Source: an archaeon 13_1_40CM_2_52_13
GTDB lineage: Archaea; Thermoproteota; Bathyarchaeia; 40CM-2-53-6
Direction: 5' to 3'
Length of the DNA: 38,515 bases
NCBI GenBank assembly: GCA_001919285.1
Contig: MNHO01000011.1
Span: 1-38,515, forward strand
Made by a program: the position numbers and the translations under genes. Below, in pieces: positions 5,630 through 12,272 of this stretch (position 1 is the first letter of the stretch; each line of letters starts with the position of its first letter). Below the pieces are notes generated by a model. That model worked only from the letters and a program-made list of their open reading frames with translations. It had not been told where the DNA came from and made no database searches.

Positions 5630-7530
5630 TCCTTGACGATCGAGCTGCCTTCGACATTCTGCACAACGACAACGTGGACTTGGTCTTCGCTGGGCAGGGA
5701 TAACTGTCCCGGAGTTATGGCAATGTACTGGCTCGTGTCCGTCGTCTTTGAGGCCGCGTGGATGAGTCGAGAAACAGTCTCTCGGTTCTTAGGGTCCATG
5801 TGAACGTCGAACTCATCAATTGCCCGGAAGGGCGATGAGATGAACTGTTGGAGTGACAGGAGGAACGCGATCAGAGCGACGGTACGTTCTCCGCCACTAG
5901 GGGCGAGGCTGTCTAGGGACACCGGTTCATTTCCCTTGAAGCCCGCGTAGAGTTCGAGGCCCGCTTTCTCGATGTTCTTCGAGGACTTGAGGTCGATTCT
6001 TCCCCTGGCTCCAACTTCTTCGAGCAGGTTGCTGTACCGGGCTGAGAGGTCTTCGAGAAGTTTTCCCATGACGGTTTTCCAACGGTCAAACCGTCCTAGC
6101 AGCTCTCCCAAGACCTCGGATCTGTTTTGCTCTACGACCTCGGCCTTCTTCCTTAGATCTTCATACACGTCGCCGTATGTCTTGAACATCTTCTCCACAT
6201 CGGCTGAGAGGTGCGCGAGCGGACGAATCCTTTCCTGAACTGCGGCCGTCTCTAAGGTCACATCGTGCAGGTCTCTTGGATTCTCGAAGACTGGTCCGAG
6301 CTGGAGCGCCTGGGTTCTTATTGGTGCTAGTTCTTCTTCGCCGAGTCCTAGTTGGACTTGGAGCTCTTGAACTTCTTGAGCCATCATTGAAAGCTTGAAG
6401 CTGTTGACTTCGGACTTGACCTTCGATTCAACAAGTAGATCCGTGCTCTTCGTAAGATGTCCTGACAGTTCGGCGATCTTTGAGCGCACCCGGGCGTATT
6501 CTGTCTCGTCCAGTTGTGCGGTATTGGATATTTTCTCATGCTCTTGATTCAGCTCCGCCAGTGTCTGTCTTAGTTGATCATTCTGCTCAGCCCCGGGTGT
6601 GACTAGATCTCTGAATCTTGCTATCCATTCAAGCGAGCCTGAGCGGAATCCGCGACTATGCTCGAGTTTCAGGTGTTCTTCGCGGAATGTTTCAAGTTCT
6701 TGGCTTACTCGATCAAGTTCGCTGGAGAGTTTGAGGTGTTCCTTTTGGGCCGAGTCTAGTTCTTCCTTAGCGTCTTCCGATTTTCTCTGGAGAGAGGATA
6801 TTCTGTCCTGGAGCCGCTTCTGGGACGCTTCTTTTCTAAGGATTCTGCGCCAAGTTAGTTCTCTCTGGAGATCCTTGAGCTGTTGTTCGAGTTTCTTCTT
6901 CGTCTCATATTTTTCGTATTCTCTCTGCCAGTGGAGGTAGGTCTCTCTCGTCCCTTCGATGACAGAGGACATTGTTTCTCGTTCAGTCGTGAGCTTCTGT
7001 AGTCGGTCGCTTGCCTCTAGGACTTCTTTGCGGTACGCGCCGAATCCGACCGCGTCTTCGAGGAGCAGAAGCTTTTCGATTGGGCTCACCGTTCCGAAGC
7101 GTCCAACCATTAGCTGGTGCATTATCACAAGCATATTGTCAGGGTTGAGTCCGATCTTGGAGAGTCCTTCCATTAGGCTAGTCCTAGAGACGGGTTTGTT
7201 GTTGAGAAGATAGTGGTAGTCACCCGACCGTTTGAGGATGCGGGTGAGTAGAATCTTATCGCTCCGCGCTTGTGGGAAGGGTCTTGGACCTTTTTCTGAT
7301 TCGTTGTCGAGCAGGACGGAGATTCGCGCCTGGTCTTCGCCCCAGCGGATTAGTTCGCTGAGCTTTCTGGATCTCTCCGTGTATGCTTGTCCAAGTACTA
7401 CTGATATTCCGAGGAGGATGGAGGATTTTCCTGCGCCGTTGGGTCCGACGATAAGATTTAGGCCGGGTTCTAGTGGAATGCTTGCGTTCTTGTAGCTCAT
7501 GAAGTTGGTGAGCTGTACTTCGCGGATCAA
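5620..7530 (-). CDS. SMC5/6-like ATPase with short coiled coil
   Basis: 636 aa. The N-terminal half-ATPase opens IREVQLTNFMSYKN and has Walker A GPNGAGKSS (about 29-37). Two long coiled-coil arms follow (about 165-285 and 330-500, very rich in E/K/L/Q), with no recognisable large hinge between them (around 290-320). The C-terminal half has the signature SGGER (about 545-549) and Walker B FRAIDEFDVHMD (DE about 572-573). The NFMSY entry and DEFDVHMDPKNR ending resemble SMC5/SMC6 rather than canonical SMC or Rad50, which has a zinc-hook CxxC not seen here. Canonical SMCs are ~1200 aa, so this one has very short arms. It probably entraps or bridges DNA in repair or chromosome maintenance. The TTG start has GGAG just upstream. 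It is the first gene of a three-gene operon. Confidence 0.85.
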   Translation of the reverse strand: MIREVQLTNFMSYKNASIPLEPGLNLIVGPNGAGKSSILLGISVVLGQAYTERSRKLSELIRWGEDQARISVLLDNESEKGPRPFPQARSDKILLTRILKRSGDYHYLLNNKPVSRTSLMEGLSKIGLNPDNMLVIMHQLMVGRFGTVSPIEKLLLLEDAVGFGAYRKEVLEASDRLQKLTTERETMSSVIEGTRETYLHWQREYEKYETKKKLEQQLKDLQRELTWRRILRKEASQKRLQDRISSLQRKSEDAKEELDSAQKEHLKLSSELDRVSQELETFREEHLKLEHSRGFRSGSLEWIARFRDLVTPGAEQNDQLRQTLAELNQEHEKISNTAQLDETEYARVRSKIAELSGHLTKSTDLLVESKVKSEVNSFKLSMMAQEVQELQVQLGLGEEELAPIRTQALQLGPVFENPRDLHDVTLETAAVQERIRPLAHLSADVEKMFKTYGDVYEDLRKKAEVVEQNRSEVLGELLGRFDRWKTVMGKLLEDLSARYSNLLEEVGARGRIDLKSSKNIEKAGLELYAGFKGNEPVSLDSLAPSGGERTVALIAFLLSLQQFISSPFRAIDEFDVHMDPKNRETVSRLIHAASKTTDTSQYIAITPGQLSLPSEDQVHVVVVQNVEGSSIVKELK

Positions 7531-7600
7531 TTCTCCACTAGCCCTGGTTCTCTATTCTCTAGTTGCAGGGATGATTAGAACACTTCGTGATTTATCAATG

Positions 7601-7608
7601 TTTAAATA
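7601..7608 (+). promoter_or_regulatory. TATA box of the gar1-tfb operon
   Basis: TTTAAATA lies 31-38 nt ahead of the first usable start of gar1, placing initiation a few bases before that codon. It is the clearest TATA element in this divergent intergenic region. Confidence 0.65.
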
Positions 7609-7638
7609 GCCGATCGGGAGTTTATCGCGTTCCGGAGT

Positions 7639-7890
7639 GTGCCAGGTGCGGGATTGAGGCGGCTTGGCAAAGTACTGCACCTGTCAAAGAGTGGCAATCT
7701 TCTCCTTCGACTCGAACAATATCCAGTCCCAATAATCGGCGCACAAGTCTGCGACTACAAACTTCGGAGTGTCGGTGTGGTCAACAATATTCTGGGTCCA
7801 GCGAAGGCTCCATACGTCTCGGTGAAGCCAGTCGCGAATGTTGATGGTGCACTCGTCGGCCGGGTTCTCTACCAGGTCGAGAAGGATTAG
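7639..7890 (+). CDS. gar1: H/ACA ribonucleoprotein subunit Gar1
   Basis: 83 aa from the GTG; a TTG at 7654 is an alternative start. RRLGKVLHLSKSGNLLLRLE, IIGAQVCDYKLRSVGVVNNILGPAKAPYVSVKP and GRVLYQVEKD follow the Gar1 beta-barrel: the GKV opening, the G-x-x-V-x-D-x-K strand, and the strongly conserved G-x-V-x-x-I-x-GP-x-x-x-PYV-x-V segment. Gar1 binds Cbf5 and promotes substrate turnover in guide-RNA-directed pseudouridylation of rRNA. Archaeal gar1 is commonly found directly in front of a tfb gene, as here (18 nt apart, with an AGGAG ribosome-binding site between), so the assignment has both sequence and context support. It is shorter than eukaryotic Gar1 because it lacks the glycine/arginine-rich tails, as is normal in archaea. 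Confidence 0.85.
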   Translation: MPGAGLRRLGKVLHLSKSGNLLLRLEQYPVPIIGAQVCDYKLRSVGVVNNILGPAKAPYVSVKPVANVDGALVGRVLYQVEKD

Positions 7891-7908
7891 GAGCATCAAA
7901 AAGAAAAC

Positions 7909-8862
7909 TTGACTGAGACACTGGAACAGGTACCGAGAATTCCGACGGGCCCTCGCTCTGCTCGATTATGTCCTGAGTGTAAGGGTTCGAAGCTCATCCG
8001 CGACTATGATACGGCCGAAGTCGTCTGCATGACCTGCGGTTTCGTGGTTACTGACAAGATTGCTGATTCTCGGCCTGAATGGCGCGCGTTTGATGATGAG
8101 CAGCGGGCTAAACGGGCTCGTACAGGCGCCCCAATGACGTTCACCATTCATGATAAGGGTCTATCAACTATCATTGACTGGAGGGATCGCCCCTCTGGGA
8201 CGAAGAGCGTCAGCGCTGACCAGCGCATCGAGCTCTACAAGCTACGGAAATGGCAGCGCCGGGTCCGAGTCTCCGACGCGACAGAGAGGAATCTTGCGGT
8301 TGCACTCTCCGAGCTGAGTAAGCTTTCGGCGGCTCTAACGTTGCCGAAGAATATTCTAGAGACAGCCTCTGTGATTTACCGACGCGCGATCAAGAAGAGA
8401 CTGATTCGGGGCCGATCAATCCACAACGTGACCGCTGCGGCCATCTACATGTCCTGTCGGCAGTGCGGTGTTCCGAGGACGCTAGACGAGATTGCGTCCG
8501 TGTCGACGTTGAACAAGAAGGATATTGGCCGGAGCTACAGGTTCATGCTTCGCGAGCTCGGCATGTTCGTGCCTCCTTCAGCTAACCGGAGCTACGCTGC
8601 CCGGTTCTCCAACCGACTAGTGATCTCAGGCAAAGCAGAGGGGATCGCAATCCGGATTCTGGAGATTGCGCGTCAGATGAAACTGACTAGTGGTCGGGGT
8701 CCAGCGGGCATTGCCGCGGCATCCACCTATATTGCGACAGTGTTGACGAATGAGCGAAAGACTCAGCGGGAGATCGCGGAGATCGCCAATGTGACTGAAG
8801 TTACGATCCGGAACCGGTACAAGGAATTGTTGGAGAAGCTTATGATCGAAGTCCCGCTCTAA
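7909..8862 (+). CDS. tfb: Transcription initiation factor TFB
   Basis: 317 aa, full length. An N-terminal zinc ribbon CPECKGSKLIRDYDTAEVVCMTCGFVV (Cys21, 24, 40, 43) recruits RNA polymerase. The B-reader/linker region follows (RPEWRAFDDEQRAKRARTGAP, about 54-75). Two cyclin-like repeats sit at about 118-205 and 215-300 (AAAIYMSCRQCGVPRTLDEIASVS; GIAAASTYIATVLTNERKTQREIAEIANVTEVTIRNRYKEL), the second ending in the helix-turn-helix that contacts the BRE next to the TATA box. The TTG start is preceded by AGGAG at 10-15 nt. It is cotranscribed with gar1. Whether this is the only TFB of the genome cannot be known from the window. Confidence 0.97.
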   Translation: MTETLEQVPRIPTGPRSARLCPECKGSKLIRDYDTAEVVCMTCGFVVTDKIADSRPEWRAFDDEQRAKRARTGAPMTFTIHDKGLSTIIDWRDRPSGTKSVSADQRIELYKLRKWQRRVRVSDATERNLAVALSELSKLSAALTLPKNILETASVIYRRAIKKRLIRGRSIHNVTAAAIYMSCRQCGVPRTLDEIASVSTLNKKDIGRSYRFMLRELGMFVPPSANRSYAARFSNRLVISGKAEGIAIRILEIARQMKLTSGRGPAGIAAASTYIATVLTNERKTQREIAEIANVTEVTIRNRYKELLEKLMIEVPL

Positions 8863-8868
8863 CCAGGC

Positions 8869-9120
8869 CTAGGTTGTTCTGCTCGTCATACGCGGCCTGT
8901 ATTCACGGAACCTGCAGATGGGCCGTGGCCGTGACAGATATGGACCCGGGTCTGAGCTTTCATTTTCCATCCAGTCTGGGATGATTACCGCCCTAAGGAG
9001 TTCCTGAGTCGTGATTCCTCTTTCCCGAGCTAGCCTTCTGAGCTTAGAGAATGAGTCCGAATCGAGTGATTGGATGAACTTGGTCGTTCTCGATCTCAGT
9101 CGGATCTCTCTCGACTGCAA
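8869..9120 (-). CDS. Small RHH-like DNA-binding protein
   Basis: 83 aa from a TTG. The core SRTTKFIQSLDSDSFSKLRRLARERGITTQELLRAVIIPDW has one short strand followed by two helices, as in ribbon-helix-helix proteins, and I recall similar short archaeal hypothetical proteins ending the core in AVIIPxW. The C-terminal tail is rich in Pro and Arg and may be disordered. The stop lies 6 nt from the end of tfb in convergent orientation. A T-rich, TATA-like stretch on the minus strand (CTTATTTTTG) lies about 30 nt upstream of the start. A transcriptional regulator is likely; the target is unknown. Confidence 0.6.
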   Translation of the reverse strand: MQSREIRLRSRTTKFIQSLDSDSFSKLRRLARERGITTQELLRAVIIPDWMENESSDPGPYLSRPRPICRFREYRPRMTSRTT

Positions 9121-9285
9121 CGCTGGCTATACTCTTGGCGGTGCAAAAATAAGGTGGACGTGTAGGATGTCGCACAGTAGACGTGTTTTGCGTCACGTGT
9201 AAACCAGCCTCAGATAGTCATGTGGCTAGCGCTGAGGGCTCTATGCGTAAGAAATGCGGTGCTTCCCACGCGAGAAGGCTGTGAT

Positions 9286-10419
9286 TTACTTGCCGCGGGT
9301 TCTCTTAGTAGATTCGCTTGCTGCTTCCTTCAGCAGTCGATTCGTGTTCTCGGTGCCCCCTCCAAGCCGTAGCGTCTGTTCATGCTGCTCTGACAATCGT
9401 TTCGTGGACTCGATGATGTCTGCACGTCGGGTCTGTCCTGCGTTAGAAGATAGTTGCGTCATTGTCTTCGTAGCCTCCTTGAACTTTCCGGCGGAGAGCT
9501 GCTTGTAGTACTCTTCAAGTCCCTGGTAGTAGGCGAACTCTGCCATGAGACTGTTGCGTATTCCCTGAGTGTACTCTTCATCATTTTTTGCCGGTCGAAT
9601 GTTTGCAGATGAGTTGATGGTTTGCTTGGACCCGTCGACCGCGTCGCCGTAGGAGACCTGGACGTTTAGTAGCTGACCCTTGAAGCCCTCTGGCATAGTT
9701 ACTTGGCCCCAGATTTTGGCAATGTTTTCTAGGGCGTTGATCTTGACTGGGGGGCCAGGATAGTTGAGGATCCGAACGTCCGAGGGTTCAAAGTCTACCG
9801 TAATGTTTCTTCCAGCGACTTGAGCTACGGCGTTCTCCTGCATAACAACGGGTAGCTTGTCGGCGTCGGTGACGTGGTAGAGGACTCCTCCGGAGGCGTC
9901 AGCTAGGGCTTTGAGAATGTCTTCGCGATAGTCCTCTCCGATGCCGAACTCGATCATCTTGAATCCTTGTGGAGTTTTCAATGCCGAGTAGGGTTCCGGT
10001 TTCGTCACGTCTGTCGGGTGGCCGTCGGTGAGGAGGAGGATCCAGCCTGAGTCGCCGCTCTTCGCCGCCATGTCGAACGCGGTTGTGAGTGCAGAGTAGA
10101 GTGCTGTCATGCCTGTTGCCTTGATTCCTGGGAGGGTGGTGGAGAGGTTGGTGTCCGGGTATGTGTGGACGGAGTCGGAGAATGTGATGAATGAGACCTT
10201 GTTCCCGGTGGGGATTCTGCTCCAGTATTCCTGAGCGCCTTTCTTGGCGAGTTCGAGTTTCTTTCCTGCCATTGAGTGGCTTGTGTCGAGTACGATGATG
10301 TGCTGGAAGCCTTTTGCTTCGGCCTGTTTCTCTGCGACGAGTGTGATCTTGAAGACAGCGTCGACCTTGGAGTCGTAGGAGTAACTGTGGCTTAGTTCGG
10401 TTCTGACTGATAGTGTCAT
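9286..10419 (-). CDS. VWA-domain protein with intact MIDAS
   Basis: 377 aa. A von Willebrand factor A domain at about 37-205 has the full metal-ion-dependent adhesion site: DTSHS (45-49), GMT (102-104) and the TDG motif (131-133). After it come a beta-rich domain (about 210-275, NITVDFEPSDVRIL...GQVTMPEGFKGQLLNVQVSYGD) and a helical tail with EYTQGIRNSLMAEFAYYQGLEEYYKQLSAGKFKEATKTMTQLSSNAG that resembles a tetratricopeptide-like hairpin. It has no signal peptide, so it is probably cytoplasmic. Its ATG overlaps the phosphatase stop in an ATGA, indicating translational coupling. In bacterial TerY-type systems a VWA protein works with a kinase and a phosphatase; this may be the archaeal counterpart and may act as substrate or scaffold (inference). 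Confidence 0.9.
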   Translation of the reverse strand: MTLSVRTELSHSYSYDSKVDAVFKITLVAEKQAEAKGFQHIIVLDTSHSMAGKKLELAKKGAQEYWSRIPTGNKVSFITFSDSVHTYPDTNLSTTLPGIKATGMTALYSALTTAFDMAAKSGDSGWILLLTDGHPTDVTKPEPYSALKTPQGFKMIEFGIGEDYREDILKALADASGGVLYHVTDADKLPVVMQENAVAQVAGRNITVDFEPSDVRILNYPGPPVKINALENIAKIWGQVTMPEGFKGQLLNVQVSYGDAVDGSKQTINSSANIRPAKNDEEYTQGIRNSLMAEFAYYQGLEEYYKQLSAGKFKEATKTMTQLSSNAGQTRRADIIESTKRLSEQHEQTLRLGGGTENTNRLLKEAASESTKRTRGK

Positions 10420-11201
10420 ACTGTTATTCTCTCCATCTTGCCCTTGTCAAGGATGAGGACCCCAGCCTTGCCACCATGGTATCTGCTGGAAAATACGGTT
10501 ATGACTCTGCCACCCATGTCTTCTCTGAATCCGTCGACGACTTCGTGTCCGCGGATGATTCCTTTGAGTGAGTTGTTTTCCAGGAATGTCTTTGTCGCTT
10601 CTGTGCCGTAGTAGTAGGCTCCTTTTCCTCGGACGCTAGGAACGAACTCATCGATCACGTCTCTCGGATCATTCCATAAGAGCTGGAAGGCTGTCGGATC
10701 GTCAGGGTTCAAGTCCGGCCAGGGGAGCGAGGCGATCTCGGATACGTGCTCCATGCCCTTCGCAATTCCACCATGGAGACATAGGTAGTCGTTTACGACG
10801 ACTGCGTAGGGCATTGCTTGGAAGAATTCTTTGAATTTTTCGTAGCTGCCCTCGCCAAGTTTCTCTGTCACCTCATTGGTGAACCCGTAGTAGGGATTTG
10901 TCAGCGGGCTCTCGTGGTTTCCTCGGAGCATTATCGTGCGGTGGGGATCTTCTAGGAGGGTTGATGCGATGAGTCCAAGGTTCTCTAGGCTCTTGCTTCC
11001 CCTGTCGACATAGTCGCCTAGGAATACGATGAGGTCTGCGTCGTCAAAGAATTTGTCAATAACCGTCTGTGTCACGTCTATTGCCCCGTGTGTGTCTCCG
11101 ACGAAGATTACTCTGTCCTCATATCTCGGGTTTAGTAGGGGTCCGGCGAGTTCTGCCTGGGCTTCACCGATCACCCGGAGCGCCTCCGCGGCTTCAATCA
11201 T
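10416..11201 (-). CDS. PPP-family serine/threonine protein phosphatase
   Basis: 261 aa. All PPP signature motifs are present: GDTHG (35-39), GDYVDRG (62-68), LRGNHE (92-97), LHGG (142-145), IRGHE (216-220) and a closing SSRYHGG-type segment (238-244). These bind the dinuclear metal centre that hydrolyses phospho-Ser/Thr. The sequence is close to eukaryotic PP1/PP2A catalytic cores rather than to bacterial PP2C. The gene lies between FHA and VWA genes, both joined by 4-nt ATGA overlaps, and is divergent to a Ser/Thr kinase. It most likely reverses phosphorylation by that kinase. Confidence 0.95.
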   Translation of the reverse strand: MIEAAEALRVIGEAQAELAGPLLNPRYEDRVIFVGDTHGAIDVTQTVIDKFFDDADLIVFLGDYVDRGSKSLENLGLIASTLLEDPHRTIMLRGNHESPLTNPYYGFTNEVTEKLGEGSYEKFKEFFQAMPYAVVVNDYLCLHGGIAKGMEHVSEIASLPWPDLNPDDPTAFQLLWNDPRDVIDEFVPSVRGKGAYYYGTEATKTFLENNSLKGIIRGHEVVDGFREDMGGRVITVFSSRYHGGKAGVLILDKGKMERITV

Positions 11202-12106
11202 TCACTCACGAGCTTCACGATAGTGCCTGTGCCGAACTTCAAAACGTTATTCGGCTTGACTTCGACACTATCGCTGACTCGCTGGAACTCTTTGCCATCG
11301 TAGAGGAAGGTGCCGTTGAGGCTTCCGAGGTCCTTCAGCATGAGCTTGTTGCCGCTGAAGCTGAGCGAGGCGTGTTTCCTCGATACTTCCTGGTCGGGAA
11401 TTACCACCACGTTCTCGGGGCTTCTACCGATGGTGATGGTGGGAAAGTCGTCGAAGTCGATGCCGACCTTGGTCTTGATGAGGGATGAGGCTGGGGTGTT
11501 GACGAAGACCAGGTAATAGTGCGATCCAGATGGGGCTGGGCTTGACGGGGGTGTCTGCTGGAAGCTCGACTGGAAGCTGGATGGAAAGCTTGGCGGTGAT
11601 GGTGCAGCTGTCTGGCTGTCATCAGGTTCAGGCTCTGCCGATGGCCCTGTTAATACGAACGAGGGCTTTTGGGATCCGAAATCGTCGCTCGGTGTCATAC
11701 TCTCTGGCGGTTCGATCTTTTCCGGCTCGAGAGGTTCTGCTTTGAGCGGTTCGGCCTCTTCGTCGTCTTCATCTTTCGCTTTCTTGTTCTTCTTACTCTT
11801 CTTGCCTTTCTCCTTCTTGGGCGAATCTTCCCAGCTGGAGGATGTGTCGTCTTTGGACGTTGTGTCGGGGGATGATTCTGAGGAGCCGAGTAGGCTGGCC
11901 ATGTCGATGCCTTTCGATGCGACTTTGGCTCCAGGTCTCTTGTCTCCGCAGCCGTCGCAGAACGTCCGGTAATCCTCGTTTTCAGCACCGCACGATGGGC
12001 ACTTCCAGTTCCCGGTTGCAGCTGTCTGAGGGGTGGATGTCTCAGTACTGGTTCCGGTCTCTATTTCGTCCTCATCGGTGGCGGGCTTGGAATGACGGAG
12101 TTTCAT
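11198..12106 (-). CDS. Zinc-ribbon and FHA domain phosphopeptide-binding protein
   Basis: 302 aa from the ATG at 12106 (another ATG at 12121 is possible; the 12364 start in the track would overlap the divergent kinase gene). Domain order: a short acidic N-terminus; a CPSCG...CDGCG zinc ribbon at about 35-55; a long low-complexity linker with a lysine run (KKEKGKKSKKNKKAK) and acidic Pro-rich repeats; then a C-terminal FHA domain at about 215-300 with TIGRSPEN, SRKHASLSF and LGSLNGTFLYDG. The Arg, Ser-x-x-His and Asn-Gly residues that read phosphothreonine are all present. It heads an operon with a phosphatase and a VWA protein and is divergent from a kinase, so it is probably the phospho-dependent adaptor of the module. 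A TTAAACC element ~35 nt upstream is a possible TATA box. Confidence 0.9.
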   Translation of the reverse strand: MKLRHSKPATDEDEIETGTSTETSTPQTAATGNWKCPSCGAENEDYRTFCDGCGDKRPGAKVASKGIDMASLLGSSESSPDTTSKDDTSSSWEDSPKKEKGKKSKKNKKAKDEDDEEAEPLKAEPLEPEKIEPPESMTPSDDFGSQKPSFVLTGPSAEPEPDDSQTAAPSPPSFPSSFQSSFQQTPPSSPAPSGSHYYLVFVNTPASSLIKTKVGIDFDDFPTITIGRSPENVVVIPDQEVSRKHASLSFSGNKLMLKDLGSLNGTFLYDGKEFQRVSDSVEVKPNNVLKFGTGTIVKLVSE

Positions 12107-12272
12107 GGACCAACTGGTCATTGGTTGATGGACGCGGTTTAATCTCTGACAGTACCGAGGGTCACTGTCACTGGAGACATTTTCGTTTTGGGTGGCGGTT
12201 CGCCCCTCTCGTCGAGAGACGATAGAGAGGATTCTCTGACAGCTATTGCCGGATGCATAATGGTGGATTACG

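Noticed and set aside
5620-7530. Rad50 identity for the SMC-like protein
   Set aside because: There is no CxxC zinc hook between the coiled-coil arms and no Mre11 gene nearby; the Walker B region resembles SMC6.
11069-11488. 139-aa plus-strand ORF
   Set aside because: Antisense to the FHA and phosphatase genes; no recognisable protein pattern.
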